Positions 35,476 through 46,890 of a DNA stretch of 64,000 nt are shown here, one piece after another. This DNA comes from Sceloporus undulatus. Its lineage: Eukaryota > Chordata > Lepidosauria > Squamata > Phrynosomatidae. Both the position numbers and the translations under genes were made by a program. The notes below the pieces were generated by a model. That model was given only the letters and a program-made list of their open reading frames with translations. It made no database searches and was not told the DNA's origin. The stretch is from the NCBI RefSeq assembly GCF_019175285.1, contig NC_056528.1, positions 14,971,474 through 15,035,473 of the forward strand, read 5' to 3'. How positions within the stretch are numbered: the stretch's first letter is position 1; each line of letters opens with the position of its first letter.

Positions 35476-36395
35476 GATTTTAAAAAGGGACATATATAGG
35501 GCTTCCTTTTGTTTTGTTCTGTTCCAGAGTTTCCCATTCAGGGTATTATAGGGTTGTAAAACATCATGCACCTCATCGTGAAAACTGCTATATTACTTCC
35601 CTCCTGCCGTTGTAGCCTACAGCTGGAAAGGCCTGCTGATCTGTCTCCTGAAACCTTAGCAGGCTCCATTGCACTAATCCATCAGCCCTGCAACAAGGCA
35701 GATTGCGTGTAGGGCATAAGCAAGACTCTTCTAGGACAGGAGATCCTCTTATACTCTTTCCTGTCCAAAGTCTAGCCTAGGTACTCGAGGATTATCTTGC
35801 ATGGAGCTTCTTGACTGGAGAAGCAGCAGTGGTGAATTCGGCCCAGTGTATGTGGTCACCAACATGGGAAGTCTGGGGCATGATGCCAGACCGGCTCCAG
35901 ATTGAGGTCCATAGACACAGGCTCTGAATGCACATGTTGGAAGTACTTTCCAAGCAGTAGTAAGGCTGGAGAGGTCAGAATCGATTCTCCTTCTCCTTGT
36001 GCAACCTCATTTGTACAGCATACAAAATTGTCCATGCAAAAGAAAGGTAATGCTCTTTGGACGCGTGCAAAGAGGAACGGTATTCATATTGACCTTGGCG
36101 GTGCTTATGAGCTTTCCTCCAGTCAGCTCTTTACAGGTAAATACATTAAGGGTTGCCACAAGCAAGGGTAGCCGGGGTCTATTAGATTACCCGAATCTTG
36201 AATTTGCTACCTGGTAGAAATCTGCAGATGACTGACCTCAAAGGTGAATTGAAGAATCATCCTGTTTCTATAGGTGTATCTCAACTCTTGTGGCACCAAT
36301 TCACCCTTCATTGGGCCAAAGAGAAAACTTGAGACAGTGGGATGTTTCCAGTACATTAATTCTGTAAACACAATTTTGTTTAATACAGTTGGCCC

Positions 36396-36441
<46 letters not shown>
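36396..36441. repeat. (TTA)n microsatellite
   Basis: Pure TTA/ATT, 15 units. A Tigger-like end (ACAGTTGGCCC) abuts it on the left and a hAT element on the right. Confidence 0.95.
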
Positions 36442-36451
36442 CTGTATAGTG

Positions 36452-36916
36452 CAGGGGTAGGCAACCTGCAGCCCACGGGTCGGATGCGGCCCGGCAAGGC
36501 CTTGAGACCAGCCCCAGCCCGGTCCTGAAGCTGATTGCCGCCGGAGCCTTTGGCCTCTCGCGTGAGGGCGTGGGGCCTTTGGCCTATCAGGAGGAGGCGG
36601 GCAAGGGGGGGGGCAAGAGGCGGGCAGGGGGGGCAAGAGGCGGGCAAGGGGGGCAATTGTCTATAGAAGCCTCTGAAACATGCATTTATATTAATATTTT
36701 TTTAAAAAAAATCAGCAAATTTTTCAGCGTATCCTCCATTTTTTAAAAAAAAGTGTCCTCCGTTTGAAATTTTTGTCCTACATTTGTCCCGGCTTATTTA
36801 TTTATTTATTTGTTTATTTATTAAAATTATTTAATTATTTAATTTTTGGCTTTGGCCCACCAGTTGTCTGAGGGACAGCAACCCGGCCCCCGGCTCAAAA
36901 AGGTTGCCTACCCCTG
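36452..36916. mobile_element. hAT nonautonomous element with 8-bp TSD
   Basis: 465 bp with terminal inverted repeats CAGGGGTAGGCAACCT and AGGTTGCCTACCCCTG, perfect over 16 bp. Flanks are GTATAGTG on both sides (36444-36451 and 36917-36924), an exact 8-bp target-site duplication. The left part is very GC-rich with many GGGG runs, the right part AT-rich. No transposase. Confidence 0.92.
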
Positions 36917-36969
36917 GTATAGTGCCATAGGCTTTACATAGCACTTTACAAAGGAGAGAAAACAGCAAT

Positions 36970-37060
36970 GATCATGAGCTTTCGTGGATAGAAACTCACC
37001 TGGTTTTTATTTTAGCATGAGCTTTCGCGGATAGAAACTCACTTCTTCCGATGCAGTACA
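36970..37060. mobile_element. Repeat E fragment, tandem
   Basis: CATGAGCTTTCGTGGATAG and again CATGAGCTTTCGCGGATAG, each followed by AAACTCAC, about 46 bp apart. Confidence 0.6.
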
Positions 37061-37911
37061 GTGTTAAAGCGTGCAGCAAACTAACTCCTCTCTCCCCTTC
37101 CACCTTCCCTATCAACCTCTGCTTGCACTGAGCTGGCTGCCTTTGTATTTTGAAGTTGTACAGTCCTTTGGACGGGGGCCAGTGGATTTATTTTGGTGTA
37201 CGCCTGGAATCTGAACTCCGCAGAGATCCCCGAGCCTTGTGTGGCATCGGTCTCCTCCTGTTAACTGCCATCTGTGGCTTGAGTTTGGGTCTGAATCATT
37301 CATGGGGTCTGATATTGGATCCCTTCCTCTCCTGACCGCTGGAGTCAAGGTTATTTACTGACTACTCTATCTGATCGACAGCAATGTGGTTCGGATTAGA
37401 CGGAGGGTTCTCAGTGGGGTCAGGAGGACGATGACAAGGATGAGGTAGCTTCTCCTCCTCTCTCTGCCTCTCCCTTCCCCTCCTCAAGAGATTTTAGGAC
37501 GATGGAGAGAAGGGGAGGGTTTGGACATAAAGAGGAAAGACTCCATCATTTTAATAAGCCTTGAGCCTATAGGTGGATCAGGAGGGGTCATGTTCAGAGC
37601 AGGGATGCACCACAGAGAGATTGTGCAACTTGTCAGGAATCGAGGTAATGAAGATACGTTGGGAACTGAAGACACCGAGATGCTGTTGGTTGTCATAATT
37701 AAGCCAGGGAGAATTGCCTTCCTCCCAAAGGGGAGACAGAGACCAAAAACCAGAGCTGGACTGTAAATACCTAGCTAGTGTCACCAGTGAGGCATTACGG
37801 TGACTTCTTTTCATGGTTGGCATAGCCTGCCTGGGATACATATGAATGCAAGGTGGTGTGTGAGCGAAAGGAAGAGGGAAGGGAAACTCTCCATCCTGAG
37901 ATGTGTTCGAA

Positions 37912-38050
37912 AATTCAACAGCTTAGCCATGTTAGTCTGGAAAATCAGTATGTGAAGGGATCTTGTAGCACCTTGGAGACTAACTAAAAGAAAGAAGCTG
38001 GTAGCATGAGCTTTTGTAGATGTGAGCCTACCAACATTCATCTGAGGAAA
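37912..38050. mobile_element. Dispersed repeat E, uninterrupted copy
   Basis: Has GCCATGTTAGTCTGG, GAAGGGATCTTGTAGCACC and TAGCATGAGCTTTTGTAGAT in sequence. Class unassigned. Confidence 0.6.
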
Positions 38051-38607
38051 CTATCAGCTGTGCATGTGTTTTCTCCTCGGTTTAAAATGAGAAAGGAGAG
38101 TATCGATTGAAGAGAAATGTAGTCCTAAGCCAACCTCGTTGACTTCTCTTATGCTAAACTTGATGCCCGACTCTTCTCTCGTGGACACATTCCCTCAGCA
38201 GCTTCCATTTCATGGGCTTTTTCAGGAGACCTTTTAGGGACACCCATCTTCAAGCATCTGCTCTCCTGCCCAATATCTCAGCCACCGTCCTCCTCTCTGT
38301 TTGTTTATTCCAATCTCTGTTGTACCAAACCCTACAAACCCAGGGCAGGTCATGACATATTTCTTGTGTAAACATGGGAACATATGTCTGAAAGGATTTA
38401 CTGTAGTCGTAAAATCTAATGGCTCATCTAGTACAACACTGTTGTTGTTGTTTTGAAAGCTTTCCACCTTCGGGGGATATCATTTCTTGAGTTGGCTATC
38501 CCACGCTGCCGCTGTCCTCAAAGGATCTCAGGAGAAGATATGTTGTAGATACTTCTCCATTAGATCCTCCTGAGGGCTAATTTGGCTAAACTAGGAGTAA
38601 GGAGATC

Positions 38608-38742
38608 CACTATGGTGTAGGAGTTTGAGTGTTGGACTGCAGCTCTGGAAACCAGGGTTCAGTTCCAAGAAAACCCTATGATTGGTTTGCCTTAGGGTCA
38701 CCATAAGTCAAGAATCACTTCAAGGTACACAACAACAACAAG
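38608..38742 (+). mobile_element. SINE with internal deletion
   Basis: The head (GGTGTAGGAGTTTGAGTG, B box AGGGTTCAGTTCC) joins directly to CAAGAAAACCCTATGATTGG and the tail ACAACAACAACAAGG. The middle is missing. Confidence 0.8.
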
Positions 38743-38999
38743 GGACGTTTGTACTCTCCAGATGTATTGGGCCAACTCCTAAGCCCTGCCAACAATGTTT
38801 GAGAACTGTGGTCCAAAAGATCTGGAGATCTTAACGTTCCCCATGTCTGGGTTGAGATAGACTAATTACCCAAAAAGGTGATCTTCAGGTGGGATCTCCT
38901 GTTCCACTATCTTTTCTCTACAATGGCTTGGCTGAGTACCATCTGAGTAAGCTACCATTGAGTTCTTAGCCAGAACACCCCCGGACCCCTTGTTCCTGC

Positions 39000-39490
39000 A
39001 GACAAGCATTTGCTTCCTCGTATTAACAACCTTTGAATTCAAAGCAGGAGATTAAAACAACCAAAAAAATACGCCGTATAAATGCTGCACAATTGCCGGT
39101 TCAACTTAAGTCCTGTAAAACGTCCAAGCAAAATACTCTGCAACCCCCTGAGGTCGCTTATTAGGAACAGCTTTTAAGAGCTAAATGATGTTTAGTGCTC
39201 CGCATTCCACAATACTTAACCTAAATCTATTTTCCACATTTAAAGCTGCGATTCTTTTGTTTCAGAGAGCCGACGGACATCTATCGAGGTCCTCGCTTAT
39301 TCCAGCATCCTGGGAAGTCTATAGGACTTTCCTGATAAGCTGTCTTTCCCTCGCTGCTTCTTGCTGCCCTCCTTACCTCTTAGGAAATGCGGTGCATTAA
39401 CTATACATTGGAACAACTATCTGCTTATTTGTCTCTTTTAAAAAAGCTTTGGAGGATCATGTTAGCAGATTGGAATACACATCATAGCAG
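39000..39490. other. Low-repeat stretch, possible conserved noncoding element
   Basis: No repeat seen. AT-rich unique words such as GAGATTAAAACAACC and AGAGCTAAATGATG. Conservation is untested; the two-sided clean flanks suggest selection against insertions, which is inference. Confidence 0.3.
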
Positions 39491-40582
39491 ATTCTTTTGT
39501 CTGTCTAAAAATGAGACTCTTTCCTGGATATATGGTACCTATCCTTTCTATTTATTTGTATCGGGAACCTGAAGAGCACCTTTCTGCCAGATTGTCCACA
39601 GTCTTCCTAGTTGGACTCAATTCATAGAACCTTCCTTTTCCAGTGATACGAAAATAAGGCAGATGGGTATTTTTATTCAGATTTTAAAAAAATGGCAAAT
39701 GCAAGACATGCTTTGATTCATGTTTTGGTTTCTCTGTTATGATGTATGAATAGTTGCACAATGAATAACAAAATTCTAAAAACAAACAAACAGGGCTTCT
39801 GCTGAAGACGTTCCTCGCTGGAAACAGATTGCAGACAACCCACAACGATTTCCGATTGTCAGATATCCCATCTGTTTTGGCTATGCGATAGCATCCCAAA
39901 GCCAACTCGGAGCAAGGGTGGGGAACACTACCCTCGCTCTGAAGAGGCTTTTTGGCATCGCTATCATTTTATGTCATTGCACTATGAACCTAAATGCATG
40001 GAGGGTCCATCTGGGAAGTAAGCGTTGTTGAAAAACATCCTGCCGCATCTCCTTGGTTACGTCAAGAAAGCGGAGCATTGATTTTCTTTCTCCTCCGTTC
40101 ATTCTGAGCAACCTTCTTTCCTTCCTCCACCTCCAGCTGTCAGGTTGATGCCCTCCCCTAGAGACCCTCTTCGCTAAAGAGGTCTTGCACTTTTAAACAG
40201 CTTTCAGATGTGTCTCCAAACGCTTCCAGGGCCAGCATCGCAAAAAGCAGAGAGGCTGTAACCTTTGACTAATGGATTCAGTGTTAACATTGACTCTTTC
40301 GACGAGGGCATTCTTGGCATGAAAGTTAACTGGCACTGTGGTCACCGAACATTGTGTCTAATGTTTCGACTCAAGGCCTTGCCAGTTCTGAAGGATGTGG
40401 AGCTGCTTCTAGCAGATCGTCGAAGCCAGAAAGATTTGGAGACACTTGCCCATGTAAGAACATGGCAGATAGCGGAACTGAGGATGTAGCAATATGTGCA
40501 ACAATGATACATGGGTACTAGTGGACTCAAACAGTACCTACCTTGAATTCACTATCTATTACTTTATGGGATACAAGTTTAA

Positions 40583-40700
40583 TCCCCTGTATCCAAAACG
40601 CTTGGGACTAGGAGCGTTTTTGATTTCAGATTTTGGAATATATATATAGTGAGATATCTGATGTTTCGCCACAAAATTGGCCAAATCTGAGTTCAGAGGC
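40583..40700 (+). mobile_element. Tigger/MER2-like fragment
   Basis: Has CCTGTATCCAAAACGCTTGG and TTGATTTCAGATTTTGGAAT, matching the layout of 28243-28296. Confidence 0.5.
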
Positions 40701-40912
40701 AGCAATTTACTCCCTGCATCTCCCTCAAAATGAAACAAAAAGATCTCCATAATCAGCCAAAAACAGTAGCCAGAAATGATATGTCATCAGTTCTGGTTTA
40801 ATGAAATGTGTCAGTGTTTTTGGGGAGAATGACTTGATCCCTCTGCATAGTTGCCCATCCCTGGCCAAGAAGAAATGGTAGATTTTACAAAACCCATTGC
40901 CATCCCCAATAT

Positions 40913-40941
<29 letters not shown>
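40913..40941. repeat. (AC)n microsatellite
   Basis: Pure AC repeat. Confidence 0.95.
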
Positions 40942-40943
<2 letters not shown>

Positions 40944-41022
40944 CCCCAAATAAACTTTGCAGCTGGTGGCGCACAAAGCCATGATAAGAGATCTTTCAAA
41001 AAACACATGCAATCGCCAGGGC

Positions 41023-41044
41023 GTTTGTTGTTGTTGTTGTTGTT
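41023..41044. repeat. (GTT)n microsatellite
   Basis: Seven GTT units; possibly a SINE tail remnant. Confidence 0.9.
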
Positions 41045-41539
41045 CCTGTAGTGTGCCTTTTCACTTTGTTCCCTACGCAAATTAAACTTGGGCACAGTCC
41101 GATCCCTCCAGATGTGATGTCCCATGGAGCAGTGTTTCATGATGCTGGGAACGTTCTGCTCCACATCTTAGCACCCCATCCAGCTGCACCGTCCCGGCAA
41201 AGGAACGAGATGTCATGGCAGAGGAGTCAACCTCCTCCTCCTTCACCTCTAGCGAAAGCAACTTCTCAAAAGAAAAGCCAGATGTTCCACTTCTGTTCCA
41301 GAAGTGAAACCAGACACCTGAAGACCAGGCAGATCCCAACAGAAAGGAAAGGGTGCAGAGGGTGAAGCAAGGGAAGAAAAGAGAAATCTACCCCTTTCTG
41401 TCAGTGTTGTCTATCTCTACTTCATAGTCGTTGATCATTGTTATATATTGTCATCTCAGCTTTCCCCCAAGTTTAGGAACTCAAGGTGGCTTCTACGTTA
41501 AAAATACGACCAACCAAATATTAGCCATATTTGCCATAT

Positions 41540-41626
41540 GAACTAATCTTGCCAAGAAAAGCCCTTGATAGGTCCGCCTTATGGTCTCCTTAAGTCAGAA
41601 ACGACTTGAAGGGCTGCAATAGCAGC
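41540..41626 (+). mobile_element. SINE 3' fragment
   Basis: Has AATCTTGCCAAGAAAAGCCC and AAGTCAGAAACGACTTGAAG. It ends about 90 bp before an astrotactin exon acceptor. Confidence 0.75.
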
Positions 41627-41713
41627 ATTATAAGCCATACTGTAAACTATTTGCTCCCATTCCCATACCTTTACGTTTCAGTGGTTTGACCCAATGTCTC
41701 TTCTCTCTTCCAG

Positions 41714-41814
41714 ATTCACACTGTATGCCGTGGACACGCGTGGAAGGCACTCGGAGCTGAGCACGGTCACCCTGAGGACAGCCTGCCCATTGGTGGATGA
41801 CAGCAAAGCGGAGG
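41714..41814 (+). CDS. ASTN2: Astrotactin internal exon
   Basis: This 101-bp exon completes a split Lys codon, then encodes FTLYAVDTRGRHSELSTVTL followed by RTACPLVDDSKAE and one base of the next Glu codon. The acceptor is tctcttccag and the donor is gtaaaa. The residues are near-identical to what I know of the astrotactin family: the close of the fibronectin-III fold and the linker to the C-terminal annexin-like domain. Phases agree exactly with the exons on both sides, which argues for a functional gene and not a processed copy. Confidence 0.92.
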
Positions 41815-42579
41815 GTAAAACACTAAATTCCCCTGCACACCTCCATCCCCAGCAACTGAGCACATCCCTTGGGGGTTCCCAAAGAACCGGAGGAAGGGTG
41901 GCCATCTATTATTCAGTCAAGGGCTGCTTTGCCATGATGCTAAGATCTCAGGACCACATGTGAACAGGGTTAAAGCTATCAGTGGATAGACACAGTGGCC
42001 TCTCTCTCTCTCTCTATCTCTCTCTCTCTATCTCTAGCATTCTGGGATTTATTGCTTTGTGAGATATTTAGCTTTCCGTCTCAGTTTGCCTTAGGGTCAT
42101 CATCTGATTGTTGTCTAACCCTATTGCATCCCACTTGATGATGACTTAGTTTTAATATTAATTATTATTCTATTTTGTGAAAAACTGAATGACAAACCCC
42201 AAAAAATCCAGTTGGATCTTCTGGCCATTAAATCGACTGTCAAGGTGGAGCTCTCTGCATGAGAAAAGTGTGAGGTGTGAAAGTATCAGTTTATACCTCA
42301 TTTTGTTTGGAAGGTTTCATAATATTTCCTCCCTGGAAACCAAAGAGGCTGGGTGAGACTCCAGAGATCTGTTCCTTGCATTGGCTGAAGCGCATTGACT
42401 CCTGAGTTGGCTCAGGGCAGAGATGTGGCGTAACACAGCAGTTTTTATAGCAGCAAAACTGAAGAAATTTCAGTGGTGCATTATGAGAAAAAGGCAAGTC
42501 GGCCGAAGACATATTTTGAACATTGCCTAGTGGGTGGGGAAAGGTGTTGACCCATTTTCCTCTCTGCTTCCTTTTCCAG
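41815..42579 (+). other. ASTN2: Short astrotactin intron, 765 bp
   Basis: A GT-AG intron that ends in a pyrimidine-rich acceptor ending ttttccag. It contains a (CT)n run at 42001-42036. Otherwise I see no recognisable element. Confidence 0.9.
42001..42036. repeat. (CT)n microsatellite
   Basis: CT repeat with two CTAT interruptions in the short intron. Confidence 0.9.
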
Positions 42580-42763
42580 AGATAGCAGATAAGATTTACA
42601 ACTTGTACAATGGCTACACCAGCGGGAAGGAGCAACAGACAGCCTACAACACCCTGATGGAGGTCTCAGCTTCCATGCTTTTCCGTGTCCAGCACCACTA
42701 CAACTCCCACTATGAGAAGTTTGGGGACTTTGTCTGGCGTAGCGAGGATGAACTTGGGCCCAG
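42580..42763 (+). CDS. ASTN2: Astrotactin internal exon (annexin-like domain, first part)
   Basis: This 184-bp exon begins with AG, completing a Glu codon, and runs through [20 protein letters not shown] and later [14 protein letters not shown] before AG and donor gtagtc. It carries 60 full codons without a stop. The sequence belongs to the C-terminal region described structurally for ASTN2 as annexin-like; that assignment is family knowledge. High conservation of this exon makes it the best anchor for identifying the gene as an astrotactin. Confidence 0.93.
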
Positions 42764-44148
42764 GTAGTCATTCCCATCATTTCCCCTGGAAGCTACAAGC
42801 ACATGGTCAAAGCTTCCACTGCTCAATTTGTCCAAAACAACACAGGGGTGAAACTTAACTTGGAGACCAGCTTGCTAATGGCAGAGCAGTAAGAGCAGAA
42901 AAAGAGCTATGTTGGTCCAGACCAAAAGCATATTTAGTTCATCGTTTTGTTCACATGGTGGGCAACACAATGGGAAAACCGTAAGGAAGACATGAGCACA
43001 ATGGCATCTTGCTATCCATATTCCCTCAAAATTTATGATATGCAAAGTCATATCTCTCAGATCAGACTGGAGGTAATGTCTCGCCCTTGTGACTAATAGC
43101 CATTGGTATCCATAACCTGACTTCACCATCTCTATACTTTTCCTCTGTGCAAGTCACAGAAGAGAGGGGAGCATCTCCGCATGGAGTCTCATCTACAGTG
43201 GGCTTGCCACCCAACTTTATTGTGACCCCTTGAAGCAATGTCAGCCAAGGAGACATAGTGCCATAGTGCAGATGCCTTGATAGCCCTCCCAGAAGCTCAG
43301 CTCCCATGCTTGCCCTCCTTTGCCACTAACTATGTTCACTTGAAGCTTGGCAGGCTGGGGTTTGGTGTTCAAGGGCACTGCTGAAGAGCCATTCCTTCTT
43401 TGTACCTACCCTGGTCTTGTCTGGTACCCCTGTTTTAAGGGTAGCTCCTTCATACCACTGCCACAAACATCTTTCTCACACACAAACACACAAATCATTC
43501 TAGACAGGCCAGACAACCATTCTTGCAACCTTGACCAAAACATAGTCCAAAGGTGGGCACAAGGACATCCAAAGGCAACAGGTTTCCCAGAAAGCACTTC
43601 TCCAGTTGCGGCCCATTTCACTTTGCACAAAACAATGCAGCAAAGAACATCAGAAGTGGATGAGTGCAGGGCCAGATGATTCTCATATCTGCAGCACTCA
43701 CCAAAAGGGTAATCTCCGGATACAATCAGCCAGTGTATTTTGGAAAGGAGCTCCTTTTGTTTTCTTTGGGGTTTTTTGGGGTGGGATGATTCAGATATTC
43801 CCTTTCAGTGAGTATGGGAAGGCCAGGGTTCCAGGGATGGAACTTTTCTTTGATAAAGGTAGTGATACGAGAGGAGTGGGTTTCCTTGTTGACTCCCTTG
43901 ATAATTTCTCTGGTTCTCTCTCTCCGGTTTGAACACTGAACAGGGATGATATCTCAAATTAGTTCCAGATTTGGAGCACACACAACCCACCGCGGCTTTC
44001 AGTTCTTTCCTTTGCATCCTTCCTCCGCTCTTATCAGCACAGGCAGCTCATGTTCAAGCCAGAGAAATACCTGGGTCAGAAATGTCAAGATAGACTGCGC
44101 TCTCACCCCACCCTTGTTCTGGTTCTGAGCGGCCTGTGTGCATGTACA

Positions 44149-44196
44149 TTGTTGTTGATGTGTGCCTTCAAGTCATTTCTGACTTATGGCAACCTT
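44149..44196 (-). mobile_element. SINE 3' tail, minus strand
   Basis: Has GTTGTTGATGTGTGCCTTCA, AGTCATTTCTGACTTATGGC and AACC. Confidence 0.7.
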
Positions 44197-44469
44197 CTAG
44201 TTGGAACTAACCATCAGGAGAAGAATGAACTAACCTTGTTCCTGCCGTATTCTACTATGCATTGGTAAGCATTCCTACAGCAAAGGGAACATTTATTAAT
44301 CCACATCCTTCAGTAATGCATCAAAATAGTCTTGTTGCAAAATCGTTAATGCAATGTGTCAATGAAATACACATCTTTTAGAGATAAAAATCCAAGGATG
44401 CCAGGTTATTCACTGCGGTGCTGAAATAGTTAAGTCACCCTTTACACCTTCCTTTCAAAGCCCTGATGA

Positions 44470-44545
44470 TCTCCAGATGTTTTTGGACTTTAGCTCCCAT
44501 CCACCCCAGCCAGAGTAGCCAATGGCAAGAAATTCTGGATCCAGA
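44470..44545. mobile_element. Family A MITE, left part
   Basis: Has CCAGATGTTTTTGGACTTTA and GCTCCCATCCACCCCAGCC, then stops. Confidence 0.55.
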
Positions 44546-45494
44546 AGGCACCAAATTTGCAGAACTGTGTTGCATGGACTGTACAGTATAGAGAATAAAA
44601 ATGTGGCAGCTCCTTTTATGATCACATTTCTCTGCTCCGTCATTCATTCTTAATGTCTGGCAGGAGTCAAGAGGAACATGGTGGGGTGGAGATGGCCAAC
44701 AGCGGGAGGAAGTAGTTACGCGTCCATGGCACCCAGCCCACCATGGAACGCCTTTCCTTGACTCTCTTTCCTGACCCTTTAATGACTTAATGAATTCCCA
44801 TCCCTTAGAAACTATTCCTCTTTTCTGGTCTGGGATGGGTGGGAGGTAGGTCCAGCCAGCGCTTGGGCCAATTTTATCTCCAGTTTTGAAAACCCCGACT
44901 TCCACTGGGAGAACTTGGAGAGGACTCAGCCTCTGATTTATGACATTACAGGGCCTGCTCTTCTCATTTATCTCCTCCTGCTCAAGGAGATACCTCACTC
45001 CCTTTCCCCTATTCCCTCAATTCTTCCTTCCCTCTTCTTTGTCTCATTCTTCCTCTAGGGAAGATGTCAGCCAAAGATAAGTCTAACCTTTAGACATTGC
45101 TTCATTAACCTTTTCACACAAGTGAGTCACACCAGCAGCTTGGCCTAAATATTCCCAATAATCTGTCTTCAGTTCAAAGGGATTGTGTCATAAGGAGAAC
45201 CTCGGTGGGCTTCCTCTCCACCGACGCCTCTTTCTCCTCCTCTCTCATCTATCGTCCCCTCAAGATTAACTTTCCTATGTGGTTTCCATCTCAGCCAAGT
45301 GGGTCAGAGCTGTTTCCCATAAATCACACCCTTGAAATATCCTTTTAGGTCTCCTGCCGCATTGTGTTGCTGGAGATTGGGAGAGACGCATGTAAATATC
45401 CTTAGGGAGGAGGATAGGTTGTAATCCAAATGATTGCGTAGTCGGGAACAAAATTGCTCAAGAAGGAATACTAAAAAGGTATGACGGTCTATAG

Positions 45495-45680
45495 CACCAG
45501 TTCTAAACCTGTGGGTCGCGACCCCTTAGGGGGTCAAAAGACCCTTTCACGGGGGTCGCCTAAGACCATCGGAAAACATCTATTTCCAGTGGTCTTAGGA
45601 ACCGAGACACTGGTTGGGTCTCACCACAACATGAGGAACTGTATTAAAAGGTTGTGACATTAGGAAGGTTGAGAACCATG
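45495..45680. mobile_element. SPIN-like hAT nonautonomous element with TSD
   Basis: 186 bp. The reverse complement of the right end reads GGTTCTCAACCTTCCTAATG and continues CAGTTCCTCATGTTGTGGTG, which matches my memory of the SPIN hAT terminus. The middle has a CTAAGACCATCGGAAAACAT block and its inverse. Flanks GTCTATAG (45487-45494) and GTCTATAT (45681-45688) match at 7 of 8 bases. No transposase. Confidence 0.8.
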
Positions 45681-46482
45681 GTCTATATAGGTAAGAAGGG
45701 ATGGTTCTCAAATGGAATATCCCTAGAGACATTGCCAACTCTAGATATTTTGGTGTCTGGGGCAAAGTACAAAATGGTGCCCTCTCCCACCCATGTGCAG
45801 AAAACAGACTAGACTGGCATTTGACTCTTCATTCAGGCTTGGCAATGAGATTGCCACCTCCATCATATTGGGATGAAGCAGGGAATTTTAGGGTGAAGGG
45901 AAGGTCCACATGGCAGACAGCTCTCTCCTCCAATGCCTTGCCATTGGAAGATACCATTCTCTAAAGTAATCAGTTATTTCAATGAAAACGACACAGCCCA
46001 AACCGATAAGTAGTGGTATGGGAGAAGAAGGTCCATGAGACATCAATTGTGGAAGGGAAATAGATGGCCCAGGGTTTTAAGCCCCTGCCATGCTTTGCTG
46101 CAACATTATTTCTGCACATGGGGATGCTGGATTGAAGCCAAAGAGACGGGAGTTTGGAAGAAGCTGAAATGATAATGTCTGCCTGCTAGAGGGCAGTCCA
46201 TTGTTGTTGGCTGTGACCTTCCAGAAGCACAGTTTGCCACAAAGACAGTATGCAATAGTAGGCCCAGGTTGAACTATAAGATGTTTCTTCTGGAACTGAA
46301 AACTGAGGCTTCTTGGCCAGATTGTCCTCCAAGGTACGCTGAAAGAATGGCAATGCACAACTGGCAACCACACAGTCATGGGCAAAATAGTGGTGCTGTG
46401 GGATGGGATTCTGCTTTGGCTCTCATGAGGTCAGCAGGCCTTTACCGATGAACATTGGATAGAGAAAGACATAAGACTCAGT

Positions 46483-46746
46483 TAGGGTTGCCATAATTCT
46501 CTTCCACATAACCGGGACAAAAGTATGCAGGAATACATAGGGAGGCTTGTTGGCACCCCCCACCCACAAATACGCACAACATGTTTTGACATTTAACATT
46601 GTTTTCTTGCACGTTTCAGTTGTTGCTGTCCTTAGTTTTGCTCCCACCTTGAGAAATCCAGGATCTGCTGCTTCAAGAGGTTCAGCTGGCCAGGACATTT
46701 TCAGACTCTAATCCATGATTTTCCCGATTTTTAAATGGCAAGCCTA
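46483..46746. mobile_element. hAT-type MITE with TSD
   Basis: 264 bp with ends TAGGGTTGCCAT and ATGGCAAGCCTA (11 of 12 pair). Flanks GACTCAGT (46475-46482) and GACTCAGC (46747-46754) match at 7 of 8. It lies about 145 bp before the terminal astrotactin exon. Confidence 0.75.
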
Positions 46747-46890
46747 GACTCAGCAAACTTATGATCAGAGCCATGTTCACAAGTTACCAAGTCATGTCCA
46801 ACATAAACAGTGAGGTTGTTCCAGGTCCTTACTTTTGTGATAGGCAGCTTTCCTCCATATAATTTACCGACTGTTCATTTTTGCTTCCAG

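Larger units (their letters stand above)
28072..41713 (+). other. ASTN2: Astrotactin intron, 13.6 kb
   Basis: The intron runs from donor gtaagt at 28072 to acceptor ttccag ending at 41713. It holds two PIF/Harbinger-like MITEs, a large polypyrimidine tract, a nested mariner-like element, two Tigger-like MITEs, hAT MITEs and SINE pieces, each listed separately. I recognise nothing in 28780-29110, 29155-29715, 30960-31780, 32030-32640, 33170-33735, 33910-35005, 35480-36380, 37065-37910, 38055-38605 and 40705-40910. The stretch 39000-39490 is listed separately as a possible conserved noncoding element. Confidence 0.85.
42764..46890 (+). other. ASTN2: Astrotactin intron, 4.1 kb
   Basis: A GT-AG intron between the last two coding exons. 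It holds two hAT-type elements with readable target-site duplications (45495-45680 and 46483-46746), a SINE tail at 44149-44196 and half of an inverted-repeat MITE near 44470. In 42770-44140, 44550-45480 and 45690-46470 I recognise nothing. Confidence 0.88.

Noticed and set aside
36301-36656. Pro-rich frames over GC-rich DNA
   Set aside because: Explained by the hAT element's G-run-rich half and the TTA microsatellite.
44435-44998. 187-residue minus-strand frame
   Set aside because: Overlaps a family A MITE and shows no recognisable motif.
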